A DNA stretch of 64,000 nucleotides from Anagrus nilaparvatae (Eukaryota; Arthropoda; Insecta; Hymenoptera; Mymaridae), in the NCBI GenBank assembly GCA_022575985.1, contig JAKSXM010000040.1, forward strand, positions 14,154,001 through 14,218,000, given 5' to 3'. The notes under the pieces are model-generated. The model saw nothing but the letters and a program-made list of their open reading frames with translations, searched no databases and had not been told where the DNA came from. The position numbers and the translations under genes are program-made. Below, in pieces: positions 1 through 11,882 of the stretch. Numbering within the stretch: the first letter of the stretch is position 1; every line of letters starts with the position of its first letter.

Positions 1-111
1 TTTAGCACTTAGTTCGGGGTAGAGCCAGGGAGATGACTTTTTGTCAATAGTGAACTCTTTTATGGGTGCAAGAGAATCCAAGACTTTAAATATATTAGAG
101 GCTGTGGTGTT

Positions 112-873
112 TCAAATATAGTCCAGATCTGAATTTGTAAACGCAAAGGACCATTTGAATTCAAGCAATCTTAAGGTGAATTTGTTTTGATTTATGCCAT
201 CAATATCTCTGTAGGATATTTTAGTTGGAGGGGTTTTAGGTACAAAGATATCTAGACAGAACTGGGTGAGATAATGACTATTGATAAAAAGTAGTTTGCT
301 AAATGAAAGTATTCGATCATTTTCATCAATGATGCTAAGGTCAATGGCTGAATCATTTGAGGGGCCTATATGAGTGTCTCCATGGGGTACCAAATATAAT
401 TTATTTTTGGATATGAAGTCATAGATTAGGTTTGATTTGTGATTGAAATAACACATGTTAGCATTTAGGTCACCTAAAATTATTTTGTTGCTGTAATTTG
501 CGGCGGCATCAGCTAAAAGATCAAGGAAATTGGTACCTCTGTGGAAAGGGGAATCAGGCGGTCTGTAGGTAACAGCAACCATGATAAGGGTGTTGGCAAA
601 GGTGATTTCACAGATTAGGTATTCGGGAAGCTTGAGTTCGCCCGTTTCCTGGCTCATTTTGAGAATTCTATATTTTAGATTTTCTCGTATATATAGGGCA
701 ATACTGCCTGAGCTACGACCTTGCCTATCGTTACGAATTAGCAAGTATCCGGGAATATGAGCACTTTTATCAGTGAACGCGGAGTTGAACCAGGTTTCAG
801 TGACTGCTATAACATGGTGTTTTGCGGAAGAGAAATAAGATCTACAAAAATCTAAACGACTTGGTTTGCACAA
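112..873 (-). CDS. Non-LTR retrotransposon (CR1/Jockey type) APE endonuclease domain, partial ORF2
   Basis: This open frame of 253 codons carries the apurinic-like endonuclease that nicks target DNA for target-primed reverse transcription. Seen in order: TETW (residues 25-28), YRPP (103-106), GDLN (134-137), the S-x-I-D block (175-178) and the late His as NSH (198-200), followed by the YRD segment that usually links to the RT. Family knowledge: the last motif is normally SDH. Here the Asp is replaced by Ser, so the enzyme may be inactive. The RT should follow downstream on the minus strand, beyond base 1 of the window. The start codon shown is only the first Met in the frame; the real ORF2 start may lie further upstream. 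The clade call (CR1/Jockey group rather than R1) is by resemblance only. Confidence 0.82.
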   Translation of the reverse strand: MCKPSRLDFCRSYFSSAKHHVIAVTETWFNSAFTDKSAHIPGYLLIRNDRQGRSSGSIALYIRENLKYRILKMSQETGELKLPEYLICEITFANTLIMVAVTYRPPDSPFHRGTNFLDLLADAAANYSNKIILGDLNANMCYFNHKSNLIYDFISKNKLYLVPHGDTHIGPSNDSAIDLSIIDENDRILSFSKLLFINSHYLTQFCLDIFVPKTPPTKISYRDIDGINQNKFTLRLLEFKWSFAFTNSDLDYI

Positions 874-1005
874 AGAGCTGGCGTTAAAGTGGCATACGGA
901 AAAGGAGTTAGGAGTTAGATCATGAGATTTATGGGAGCGAAAAGAATTAGAAGAAGCGGTGTAAGAGAAATTTGAGTTTTTACTTGTTACTGTACAGTTT
1001 AGTTG

Positions 1006-1332
1006 CTATTGGGAATTTTGTGAATCATGAGTTTGAGTGAGTGTAAAGGTATCGAATTGGCTTAACTGAGATTGAGTAAAATTTGTGGTGGGGGAAGTGG
1101 ATGTAGAGAGTGTGGTTTGAGAAGTAGAAATAGGAGCAGACAAAGGAGAGGGGTGCATGACTGAGGTAGAAGGAAGAGAGAGTGAGAGCTGGGGTGGGAT
1201 TGGTGGGGGAGGAAAACTTGATGTTACGGGAGGAGGAGGGAATTGAAATTGGGATGGAGGAAAAGAGGGAGGTTTGAATTGAAACTGGTGTGATTGAGGA
1301 TATAAATAGCAGTTGAAGAAAAATTTGCACAA
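1006..1332 (-). other. Proline/serine-rich ORF upstream of the LINE endonuclease
   Basis: A 108-codon open frame, rich in Pro, Ser, Thr and Gln with PPPP runs, lies 130 bp upstream of the endonuclease on the same strand. It could be the linker or the end of ORF1/ORF2 of the same LINE. The purine/pyrimidine skew of the DNA keeps two frames open here, so the coding claim is weak. Confidence 0.3.
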
Positions 1333-1494
1333 TAAAACCTATTATTGCAAATCAACTGCGATCCAGTTGATTTTCAATGTTGCTAGAACTCACAAAAAAC
1401 AATAACGATTTAGTGAGCTATTCGCAGGTAATTGTAGAGAGTAAAAAATAGCCTCTTTATACTTACATGCGTGCGCAACGTCCGAATCTTGTGA

Positions 1495-2345
1495 ATCTCG
1501 CATTAGCCATGAAGTGATTGCGGGCCTTGAAGACCCGAAAATTTTCATGACCGTCCAGCTGTACAAGTACAACCGGAAGACTGCCGCGGCATTCTGGCAA
1601 ACGGATAAACAAACTATAAACCCTCCTGCTCTTGTTTGCTCCAAACCGGAACTCACTTTTCAGGTAAAACTTCAATTAGGGACGCGCAGCCTAGGCAACT
1701 GGCCGCTGCTTTCCTCCCTGCCTAGGGATGAGAGGGTTCTCTGATAGAAGGCCCTCCTCTATTTTCGACAACAGGGTGTCCCTCACGTACTCTGCTACTT
1801 TGTTCCAGTTTTCAGGACTTCGTGCTCTTATGCTAGCAGGTGAATAGGAAGGACATTAACTACCACCTGAATCGCCGAAAGCGATCCTGAGTGCCGCTTG
1901 CATCTGTACAGAGCAGATCTTATGCCTGTACTTCTTAATTCGGGCGGCGTTCGTACAAACTTCCAAGCCGTATAGCAGAACAGAGTTCACCACGGACATC
2001 AGGAGTCTTCGCTTTCCTTGTTTGGGCCTCCCTACGTTGGCCATGAGCCTTGACGGGAAGGATGAGACCAACGAGGCATTTTCACTCTTCTTCTGAAATC
2101 GATAAGCTCAGCTTGTTGTCAAGCAAAACTCGCAGGTACTTTAGCGATGTTCTGGTTCGGACCGAATGAGGATTTCCGACATCGTTGACGTTTATGACAA
2201 ATATGGTGGGACCGCTTCAACGGATCAGAAGTACGATCTCTGTTTTTGGGATTGTGGGCTGGAGCCCGTGATCGCCCATACAGAGGTTGATCTAATTCAT
2301 GACTTGATTCAGTTTCTGCTGGGCCACTCGTCCAAAACTTGATGG
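1495..2345 (-). mobile_element. R1-clade LINE copy 1: RT thumb fragment plus 3' UTR
   Basis: Positions 1856-2071 (minus) encode an RT thumb segment of R1-clade LINEs; the blocks KRRLLMSVVNSVLLYGLEV and ALRIAF are visible. About 2080-2340 continues the RT palm/thumb boundary with frameshifts. Positions 1745-1855 encode the extreme C-terminus (NWNKVAEYVR-like, degraded). 1495-1745 is the 3' UTR, which also occurs at 14.40-14.65 kb and, in plus orientation, at 50.51-50.79 kb. The Cys/His region between thumb and C-terminus is missing, so this copy is 5' truncated and internally deleted. It is not functional. Confidence 0.75.
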
Positions 2346-2822
2346 GTTATCAGAAGTATAAATATATGCAAATATAACTAATTTGTTAAAAAAACAAAAA
2401 GAAATTCTCAAATAAATTCTTAAAAAATTTCTTATTTGGTAAAGAATAGGATACCCTATATTTTATGTTTATAAAATAGCTAAAGACAAAATTTTATTTT
2501 AAGAAAATTTTAAAAATGTGACGCAGTCAAGGTCAACCTCGAAAACGTTTACATTTTCATTTCGATGTCAGCAATGTGTTAGTGTTAAAACCTAACATTT
2601 TATTTCTTTATTTAAATTATTATTTATTTTAAAATTATCGGATTCTTCCCGCAATAACCTCCTCTATAGAGATATTTACAGTGTAAGAATGCGTGTATTT
2701 ATATACATATGTAAACGATGTGCGTATTTATTGGACCACCTATCAAGAAATAAATCGGAAGGATCATTACTTGCTGGGTAAAGCAGTCTTGAATTATGAC
2801 AGGCTTCTACTTGACATTAAAA
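2346..2822. other. AT-rich stretch without recognisable gene
   Basis: No coding signal was seen. It lies just beyond the integrase fragment of the decayed Pao element, so part of it may be the degraded 3' region or LTR of that element, but no second LTR copy was found to prove this. Confidence 0.35.
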
Positions 2823-2985
2823 TGTAGACATATCTTCATAGGTTAGTTTTTGCTCACCTATGATCTTTTTCAAATGTGACTTTACTGATTTTACTCCTGC
2901 TTCCCATATTCCTCCGAAGTGTGGCGAAGATGGTGGTATAAAACTCCAAGTTGCGCCTTCTGATACGAGAGGGTGAGACACCTCC
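2823..2985 (-). pseudogene. Pao-1 integrase catalytic-core fragment
   Basis: A frame of about 54 codons contains the strongly conserved BEL/Pao integrase block around the catalytic Glu, PHFGGIWEAGVKS, preceded by TWSFIPPSS and followed by SHLKKIIG and the LTYED segment. In this family the Glu of GIWEA is the E of the DDE triad. The two Asp residues of the triad are not present, so only the tail of the core survives. Orientation and order fit the RT/RNase H piece at 5.6-7.6 kb, with foldback A between them. Confidence 0.8.
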
Positions 2986-3109
2986 TTATAAAATATTGAA
3001 GCTTTTGTTAACCTATTTTAGTATTAAAGAACATGTTTAATGTTGTATTATGGTGTCCAAGTCACTAATTATTAGTCATTATTAGTCACTAACTATTTTA
3101 GTAAATATA

Positions 3110-5096
3110 TATGGGCATATCCATTAATTTTCATACAAAAGTGTGCGCACCCATGACTCCGATCGGGCTCAAAATTTCAGGGGTGGTTTGAAGTAATAAA
3201 AAACTCAGCCGGCCAAAATTTCAGCCATTTTGCAGGACGGGTTGCCGAGATACAAGCTCTAAAGGGTCCAAAAATAGCTGTTTTTAGCCAATTTTCAAAA
3301 ATTTACTGGGCTTGAAGGATTATTTCAAAAAACATCCCGCTGGTCTCATTTTTTTCCTTGAACTTTCAACTTTTACCAAAAAAATTTTCAGAAAGTTTCA
3401 TGGAGTTGATTTTTACTGGCATTGATTAACGTAAGATTCATTTTATCTAAAAATGCTGATTTTCGAACTTAAATTGAGATTCAGCATCATTAGCTAAAGA
3501 CTTACGGTTGGTTTCATTAAAAGCGTCTAGCAAAGACCTTTCAAATGAGACCTTAAACGTTAAAAAAGCTTATCAGGGACCGGAGATATAAGCAATTAAA
3601 AGTTTGCTGTTTCCGAAAATATCGATTTTTTAACAACTTTAACCGTCTACAAAATTTTTCTCTGTGCACTTTAAGAGCTGAAAATTTCATGAAAGCTTCT
3701 TTTGATATTAAAAAAAATTTTCTAAAAATTTGGGCGATGGTATTGGCTTCTGTTCGTAGATATAAGACTCTGAAAATGTGTAATAATTGGACCAATATTG
3801 GCCAATAATTGGTTAAGAAGTCAACCAAAAAATTTTTCTTCTTCAATATTCAAATAGCCAGGGAAAAATGAGTTGATATTAAAAAAAAAATTTTAATTTT
3901 TGACCGAAAAATAAGCAAGTTATCATCATTTTAAGATTTTTTAAAAAATATTCCAAAAATTCCAGTTTTAGGGTCATTATATAGTATTCTAAATTGAAAT
4001 AACGATAACTCGCTTATTTTTCGGTCTAAAATAAAAATTTTTTTTTTGAAATTGTCGAATTTTTTCCTGGCTATTCGAATATTTACAAAAAAGAAACTTT
4101 TTATCTGCAAAAATTATTTTTTTGGGCCAAAAACTACCCTAATACATTGACAAAATAAAGTAAGTTCTAAAGTAATTTGCCAAAAAAAATTAATTTTTGC
4201 ATATAAAAAGTTTCTTTTTTGTAAATATTCGAATAGCCAGGAAAAAATTCGAAAATTTAAAAATAAAATTTTTTATTTTAGACCGAAAAATAAGCTAGTT
4301 ATCGTTATTTCAAGTTAGAATACTGTATAATGACCCGAAAACTGGGATTTTTGGAATATTTTTTAAAAAATCTTAAAATGATGATAACTTGCTTATTTTT
4401 CGGTCAAAAATAAAAATGTTTTTTTTAAAATCAGTTCATTTTTCCCTGGCTATTTAAATATTGAAGAAGAAAAATTTTTTGGTTGATTCCTTAACCAATT
4501 ATTGGCCAATATTGGTCCAATTATTACACATTTTCAGAGTCTTATATCTACGAACAGAAGCCAATACCATCGCCCAAATTTTTAGGAAATTTTTTTTAAT
4601 ATCAAAAGAAGCTTTCCTGAAATTTTCAGCTCTTAAAGTGCACAGAGAAAAATTTTGTAGACGGTTAAAGTTGTTAAAAAATCGATATTTTCGGAAACAG
4701 CAAACTTTTAATTGCTTATATCTCCGGTCCATGATAAGCTTTTTTTACGTTTAAGGTCTCATTTGAAAGGTCTTTGCCAGACGCTTTTAATAAAACCAAC
4801 CGTAAGTCTTTAGCTAATGATGCTGAGTCACAATTTAAGTTCAAAAATCAGCATTTTTAGATAAATGAATCTTACGTTAATCAATGCCAGTAAAAATCAA
4901 CTCCATGAAACTTTCTGAAAATTTTTTTGGTAAAAGTTGAAAGTTCAAGGAAAAAAATGAGACCAGCCGGATGTTTTTTGGACTAATCCTTGAAGCCCAG
5001 TAAATTTTTAAAAATTGGCTAAAAACAGCTATTTTAGGACCTTTTAGAGCTTGTATCTCGGCAACCCGTTCTACTAAATGGCTGAAATTTTGGCAT
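3110..5096. repeat. Foldback element A (large imperfect palindrome, centre near 4.15 kb)
   Basis: Sequence from about 3200 to 4140 recurs in inverted order from about 4150 to 5096. Matching landmarks include the block starting CCAAAATTTCAGCCATTTTG at 3200, the GCCAATAATTGG region near 3790/4500 and the GGCTATTCGAAT blocks near 4065/4235. Smaller inverted units are nested inside both arms (3845-3950 also pairs with 3990-4080). The left arm runs about 90 bp further out than the right, so the right end appears truncated. The mirrored 97-codon frames at 3553-3846 and 4461-4754 are the two arms read inward and outward, not genes. No target duplication was found. Confidence 0.85.
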
Positions 5097-5559
5097 TTTT
5101 CTGTAAGTTTACAGTGAAGTAGCGAATTTTCGAATTTATTATTATATATTTTAAATAACTATGTTTCTTTCGATGATATTTTTCTTTAAATTTAATTATT
5201 AAATTAAAAATTAATAATCAAATTCACAAGTGAATTTTTGGTGTTTAAATCAACATTAACTTATTTTAATTTTCAAAATATATGTATAGCATAATGTATA
5301 ATTAATTTTTTTCTTTTTATTATATCATATTTTTATTTTATAAATATTTTAAATTGTAATTGAATTATAATTGCACATTTATTACCTATATTTTAAGTAC
5401 TCATACGTACAGATGTACTCAAACTAAATTGTATTATATTATAAACAATTAAAACACATTGCGCATCGGCTACGCCTGCGACAAAATTTTTTCTAAAATA
5501 AATAAATAAATAATAGTAATAAAGAAGTTTATGGAATTTTTTTATTATTTTTTAATGCT
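5097..5559. other. AT-rich stretch without recognisable gene
   Basis: Very AT-rich DNA between foldback A and the Pao-1 RNase H region. It should correspond to the Pao-1 linker and integrase N-terminus, but no such motifs are visible, so it is either replaced or too decayed to read. Confidence 0.3.
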
Positions 5560-7606
5560 TCATATTCTCTATGGAAAGAAGACTGTTCAGATATTTTAGT
5601 TATTGTACAAAGAGCAATATCTAATTATATATTTAACAAATTTATGGTTTTAGGTAGGTCTGTAGTTTTTAATACTCTTAAGCAATATGCTACAACCTTG
5701 ATTAGTGTATTTACATTAGAGAATCTCTAAGATCAAAGACTTTACCAGTAACAATAGTGTTTATATTTGATATGGATTTTATTTCAACATTTATTTTAGA
5801 GTCATTAGAATAAAATTCTTTTGCAGGACAGCTTCATTGGATTGTACTCACCATGTTGAACGTTGCCATCACAAAGAAAAGGCTTCTAATTCAGGGGAAG
5901 CGATACCTCTTGTTGCAACATCAGCTGGATTGCATTTTGTAGGGACGTATCGCCAATCAATCCGAATTAAAGAATTTTTGAATGGAAGCTACCCTATGAG
6001 CCACAATGGGTTTCCATTTAGATGGAAATGATGAAATGATGAAATGATGAAATGCGACTTGATCCATGTCAAGACCACAGATGAATCAGACCACCCAAAA
6101 ACATTTACTTTTTCATTTTTTAAGCTTAAACTGGGAATTAGTTTATTAGCTAATAATACTAAAAGTTCAGCAGCACATAGTTTTAGACGAGGTATAGATA
6201 ATCTTTTAATAGGTTCTACTCTTGTTTTCGCTACGAGGTAATGAAGAAGTTCTATTCTCACCATTTTTTGCTACAACGTAAATTACAGCAGCGTATGCTC
6301 TCTCAGAAGCATCTGAGAAGCAATTAAATTCTACTTCAGAGGATTCAAAAGTTGACAACCATTGACTAATAGTAATTTCATTTAGGCAAGGTAGAGAAGA
6401 TCTAAATTAAACCTATTTTACAGCAACAGAAGTGGGCAATTCAGAATCCCATTCTAAATTAAGTAACCAAAGATCCTGTATCAATATTTTAGCATCAATT
6501 ATAACGGGCGCCAACCATCCTAGTGGATCGAACAACTTTGAAATCTCAGAAAGTAAAATTCGTTTATTTAAATAATCAATTTTTCTTGGTTCTGGACAAC
6601 CCCTTATATTGAATGAATCTAAATTTGGTGACCAGACTAAACTTAACGTTGTTACAGAATCAGATTATTTTATAAATATGTCATTAGATTTTTCAGAAAA
6701 AGCAGGGCAATTAGATGCCCATTTAGCAAGAGGAAATCCCCCTAAATTAAAAAGATTTATAAGTTCATTTTTAATTTTTTGAGCTGTTTTTTCGTCATCT
6801 GCACCCTCAAAAATGTCATCTACACAAATACATTCATTTAAAGAAAAAGATGCAAGAGGAAAATTACGTTCTTCATCCTCAACTAATTGTTGTTTACATC
6901 TTAATGCAAGATAAGGAGCACACGCCTGACCAAACATTACAACTGTTATGCAATAATAATCAGTAATTTCTTCACTAAGTGAATTTCTCCTTACTAATCT
7001 TTGCCAATCCCAGTAATCAGTATGAATTTCAATTTGACAAAACATTTTGACTACATCTGCGGTGAAAACTATTTTAAAAAATCTCCATCGGGTTAAAATG
7101 ACCCATAAATCTAATTGAAGTTTAGGACCAGTTAGTAATTTTGAGTTAAGAGAATGTCCTGTTGACGTATTTTGAGAAGCATTGAAGACCCACCTAATCT
7201 TTCCCGAAGGATCACTAACTTTAAATACACTATGATGAGGAATTTAATTAGCTTTCATATTTAGTTTATTACGAGGTATATTTACCATATGACCTAAAGA
7301 TGAAAAGTCATGTACACTTTCTATAAATTTTTTATGATAATATGCATTTTTTGACATTTTTCTTTCAGAAGATTCAAGAACTTTTACTGCAAAATGACGA
7401 GAAGAACCTAAAGTAATAGATTCATCAGTAGAAAATGGCAGTTTAACTACATATTTACCTGAGGGTTTTCTTGAATGTGTTTCTTTAAAGTGTTTTTCAC
7501 ATTCAATTTTCTCTGGAGACAAAAAAGGAACATTACCTACGCACAGTGATCCAGAAAAAAAAGAGGAAAAAAATAATATTTGATCGAGGTTTCGACCGAT
7601 TCTCAT
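5560..7606 (-). pseudogene. Pao-1 RT, RNase H and linker (degraded)
   Basis: Minus-strand frames give, in order, the pre-RT block (GKYVVKLPF, then SSLGHM, 7500-7290), the RT core with VVMFGQACAPYLALRC and ICVDDIFEG in place of the usual YVDD (7045-6665), the stretch KLFDPLGWLAPVII (about 6530), RNase H with FSDASERAYAAVIYV (about 6300), KTRVEPIKRLSIPRLKLCA and WSDSSVVLTWIKS (6264-5989), and the NPADVATRG block near 5880. This is the normal Pao order and orientation. Several frame changes and stops separate the blocks. The RT active site has Cys for Tyr (CVDD), and the gene is not translatable as one protein. Confidence 0.85.
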
Positions 7607-9504
7607 GCGGTTTGCGGCATATTATAACTAAAGGCTTGTATTTAAAAAAAAAAAGGATAAGAGAATTTTTTCCTTTTGTTTTTCACCCCTTAGACAATAA
7701 AAACCACCCCTACTCCAGTCAAAGTACGGTTTTCGTTGTATTTTCACTGGCGAACTATTTTTACTGAGTTCAAAAATCGGGGTCATTTCATAGAGAATAG
7801 AGGCTTCACCCTTAAATTTTCAAAACTACCCCCAAAAAGGGGTTTTTCTTACATATTCGCACTTTGAGCGCTCAGATTTGTACAATACGGATTTTTTTGG
7901 TCACAAATCAAGAATTTTGACTTCCTTTTCATAATAAATTAAAATTTCACCTCTAAATTGGCTAAAACTACCCCTGAAAGGGGGGTTTTTTTTTATTTTT
8001 GTACATTTAGCATCCAGGATATGCCCATATAGGTTTTTTTAGTCGCTATTCAAGAATTTCGACTCCTTTTTCATAAATAATTACTAATTCATCCTTAAAA
8101 AAGTTAAAACTACCCCCAAATGGGGTGTTTTTGTTATTTTCGCACTTTTAGTGTCCAGGAAATACCCATACAGGTTTTTTGGGTCGCTATTCAAGAATTT
8201 TGACTCCTTTTTTATAAATAAAAACTATTTTACCCTTAAAATAGTTAAAACTACCTCTAGTATGGGAGTTTTTGCTGTTTCCGCACCTCAATCCAGATTA
8301 GGTCCATTCAGGTTTCTTCTGGGTCGCTGATCAAGAAATATTTGTAATTTTTATGAAAAATTAATATCTCACTGTATACTTACCTGAGATAGAATAGTTT
8401 ATTATAGTCACCATAATTGTATAATATGGATTAAAAGAAATCTATTGTGTCAAGAATATTTATTACTCAAATAATAGAAATAGTATACTATAAAAATATG
8501 TCTAAGTAAGTTTTAATGTGTCCATAAAATTAATTTCATGTTTTTGCAATACGATATTCAACCAGTTTTAAATTTAGGCTTTAAGGGTGGATCTAATAGA
8601 TTAAAATTGTGGTAAATGATACTTTTAAATTATTATATTATTTATTTGTATTTTCTATAAAAAAAGTCAAATTTCTAGATAATTTTGCTAATTAGAAATT
8701 AAATTGTGGTTTATTTCTCGAAACTCTTTTTCGGTCTAATTAATTAACAAAATAGATAAAAATATATTTAAATAATTGTTATTATATCTATAAATTTAAT
8801 TTTATTTATGTTTAGTACAATATTAAATAAATAGCGACCCAGAAACCTGAATGGATCTGATATGGATGCTCAAAGTGCGAAAACAGAAAAAACATCCTTT
8901 CTAGGGGTATTTTTTGCTATTTTAAGGGTAAAATAGTATTTATTTATGAAAAAGGAGTTAAAATTCTTGAAAAGTGACCCATAAAACATATATTGGCATA
9001 TCCTGGATGCTAAATGTACGAAAATATAAAAACACTCCCTTTTCGGGGGTAGTTTTAGCCGATTTAGAGGTGAAATTTTAATTAATTATGAAAAGGAAGT
9101 CAAGATTCTTGATTTGTGACCAAAAAAATCCGTATTGTACAAATCTGAGCACTCAAAGTGCGAATATGTAAGAAAAACCCCTTTTTGGGGTAGCTTTGAA
9201 AATTTAAGGGTGAAGCCCCCATTTCTCTATGAAATGAACCCGATTTTTGAACTCAGCTACCCAAAAAACTTATAGTTGAGCAAATCTGGTGTTCGCCAGT
9301 GAAAATAACAAAACCCGTATTTCGACTAGAGTAGGGGTGATTTTTATGGTTTAAGGGGTGAAAAACAAAATGAAAAAATTCTCTTGTCTTTTTTTTACAA
9401 AAATATAAGCCTTTAATTGTAATATGCCGGAAACCGCATGAGAATCGGTCGAAACTTCGATAAAATATTATTGTTTTCCTCTTTTTCTTTTCTGGATCAC
9501 TGTG
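7542..9504. repeat. Foldback element B inside Pao-1 (TIR CACAGTGATCCAG)
   Basis: A 1963-bp inverted-repeat element. It begins CACAGTGATCCAG and ends CTGGATCACTGTG, with arms of several hundred bases (for example GACCGATTCTCATGCGGTTT near 7590 against AAACCGCATGAGAATCGGTC near 9430). Arms are rich in short semi-repeats with GGGGTAGTTTT and GGTCGC. The flanks are CTACG (7537-7541) and CTACA (9505-9509), a 5-bp target duplication with one mismatch. Removing the element and one flank rejoins the Pao-1 reading frame in phase (FWELEDV, then the VPFLSPEK side), which is independent support for these ends. No transposase was seen inside. Confidence 0.88.
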
Positions 9505-9508
9505 CTAC

Positions 9509-9944
9509 ATCCTCTAATTCCCAGAATTTTTTCAAATCAAAAATAATTTTTTTGAGTACTAAGTTTTGTAAAAGAGACTGCGCAAGAAATTTTTAAAATA
9601 GGTTTGTGTTTAACCAAAGTTGGACCTAATAAGACGTATTCAAATGGTGAACCAAAAACAGTTAGTGTACCAGGAGGTCCAGAGATATAGTGACCCTTAA
9701 AAAAGATGTCACAAACATCACTTTCCAAAATTAAAGAAATTGGAGAATATAAATAAAATTCAGGATCTGATAAATCCAAGTTTTCTATGTAAGGCCACTG
9801 CCTAAACGACGAAGTTTGAGTAGGTATTTGATTACTGACTTTCTTTAATACTAAGGCCGAAACATGTAAACAAAAGGAATTGTTATTTCTAGGTATTACT
9901 GTAAAACTCACTTTCTGGTTAGCCGAACCTGATTCACATAACAC
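9509..9944 (-). pseudogene. Pao-1 A17-like aspartic protease region
   Basis: The frame has the layout of the BEL/Pao retropepsin domain: the active-site region at the start reads LCESGSAN where LLDSGS is expected, followed by the SFCLHVSALVL strand, and a late block YSPISLILESDVC that matches the usual D-x-L-I-G-x-D stretch. After the protease the frame continues into the KKFWELED block next to foldback B. The catalytic Asp reads Glu and several conserved positions are lost. It is a fossil protease linked to the RT piece at 5.6-7.6 kb. Confidence 0.7.
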
Positions 9945-10130
9945 ACAAGTGATTAAAGTATTTATAGAATGTTTGAACTTGAAGTAGTAGTGACATTAGA
10001 AGTTCTAAGTTCTGAAGTTCTGTCAACTTTAAATGAAACTGAACCTGCTTTGATATCAACTGAGGTCCAAAAATCAGTACGGAAGGAAAAAACTTCATGT
10101 ATAAATAAATAAGCTTGGGTTACGAATAAG

Positions 10131-10387
10131 CTCGAAGAATTGCAAAGAAGTCAGCTCTTAGAAGACTTGCAATTACTAGGTGCAAAAGCTCGTGCTGAAG
10201 AGACTGATGAGTGCACGCAGGAACGTCTAGCAAAGCAGCGACGTCGGACTATTGAAAATCGAGAAAGAGAATCAGAAAAAAGCAGAGAGCGACGTTTAGA
10301 AGAACAACGATTTTGAACTCCTGAAACTTGACTCACGTAGTCACAAAAATACAGACAGCAACGTTTAAATGAGAAAAAAATTTCAAA
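10131..10387 (+). pseudogene. Remnant with 23-residue Arg/Glu-rich repeats (STPR-like)
   Basis: One plus-strand frame reads EELQRSQLLED and then a repeat of 23 residues (ERLAKQRRRTIENRERES...), followed by RRLEEQRF and, after three stops (TGA, TGA, TAG), QQRLNEKK at the same spacing. Such RL-x2-x-R repeats of 23 residues resemble the STPR (score-and-three peptide repeat) DNA-binding modules. Family knowledge: these are common in insect proteins, including ORFs carried by Helitron-like and other mobile elements. Three units are visible, the last two broken. No helicase or Rep domain was seen nearby, so the parent gene is unknown. The opposite frame at 10151-10336 is a shadow of this one. Confidence 0.5.
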
Positions 10388-11882
10388 CTAATGAAGCATG
10401 AGCTAGTTTTTGATCTAAAGGCTAAAATTTTAAACTCGTGACATTATAAGTGAGTTAAAACCTGGTAGGTACTTGATATATTTAAGATAAGCCAAAATAA
10501 ATACAGCTGCTTCTACGATTGGAGTCAGGCTTCCGTTAGCTAATCAATTGCCACCTTCCATATGTATTTTCAGTTCTGATCATGCTAACTTAGAAAAAGT
10601 CTAAATCTGTTTCTCCTATAACTTAATATAAGTGCAGAATTAAAATTTAACATTGATGTATCACTAACCAACCATGTCAAATGACCTTTATCCAACAGCA
10701 AAGGCTAATTGCCCAGGAACAATGAAGTCTACTGCAGCGCTCTTTGCATTAAATGGACTCGCGAGTATCATATATAAATTAAGAATCTACAACTAGTGGC
10801 TAGGCTAAATCTATATTCTTTAAATAGGCATAATAAAATATTCTCTATTTATAATAAACTTAAATTTCCTGTCAAACTACTAATCAATTGGTTCGTTAAA
10901 TCAATCAATCCCATCCCTTTAGAGTGAACCCGATTGGGTGAAATTAACGCTCGGAGGTACTTTTAGTTTAAGTAAAATCTTGTGCATCTTTATTATAATT
11001 TCATGAAATATAAAATAATTGAATATTAAAAATTTTTTATAAAGTACTGATTTTTACTTTTAAAATTATTGCTGTAGGTTCTCCCTGTGACCAAAATATT
11101 TCAAAGTTAAAATTTAACTTTAAAATAACAATTAAATATATAATAACTAGAATATAGCTTACATTATTGCTTATTGATACTAATTTAATTAAGTAACCAA
11201 ATTCTGCAACCATATTTACCATTGACACTACTATGTGACAATCGTTATGCACATTGGAAATAATTCTATTTATACATAATTTAATTTCTAAAAACTATTT
11301 ATGCAACTCGGTTTCATAATTAATTTTATATAGAATTAAAATATAGTAAGTACTAGTTGATTTTAATTTCACAAAAAAAAAATATAAACATTCCTACACT
11401 AATCTTGGGCTAAACTCAAGGGACGGTAAAGCATTCCAGATATGAGAATATAATTAATTTAGTTTTTTAAAGAAGTTAAGTAGGATTTTTTCAAAGAAAA
11501 AATAAAGAAAAACAGAACTATTGAGTGATTACCCGTTATCTAACATTTGGCCACATTCCTGGTTCACTTCAATATTATATAAATAAAAATATGACCTGTA
11601 AGAACTTCCGTACTTATAACTTTTTTATCTAGGGCTAGGGTTATACTACAATCTGTTTCCATATTTAAAAAAAATTTTATCTGAATGGACCCCGCGCTTC
11701 CATACAATTAAAAAAAAACTATTTTGGAGATGGGCGTACCCCTCTCCGCGCGTTTTCTCTTTCTATAATAAACAGTATACTATTTATGAATACCGATTGA
11801 GAAGAAGTTACTCCGTGTTTTTTATTTTTATATGTGTATAACTAAATCAAACGTTATTTTTCAAACAAAAATATTATTAATA
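10388..11882. other. AT-rich stretch without recognisable gene
   Basis: No coding, RNA or clear repeat signal was seen. Confidence 0.35.

Larger units (their letters stand above)
2823..9944 (-). mobile_element. Decayed BEL/Pao LTR retrotransposon (Pao-1), split by two foldback insertions
   Basis: Reading on the minus strand, the pieces come in BEL/Pao order: A17-type protease region (9944-9509), then RT, RNase H and the C-terminal linker (7606-5560), then a fragment of integrase (2985-2823). Foldback B (7542-9504) interrupts it between the protease and RT; foldback A (about 3110-5096) lies between RNase H and the integrase fragment. Stops and frameshifts are frequent. LTRs were not identified. 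It is clearly much older than the intact Pao element at 51.2-58.0 kb and is a different lineage at the residue level. Confidence 0.85.

Noticed and set aside
3553..4754. Two 97-codon frames with nearly the same protein on opposite strands
   Set aside because: They are the two arms of foldback A read in mirror image; composition is Lys/Phe/Leu from AT-rich DNA and no motif is present.
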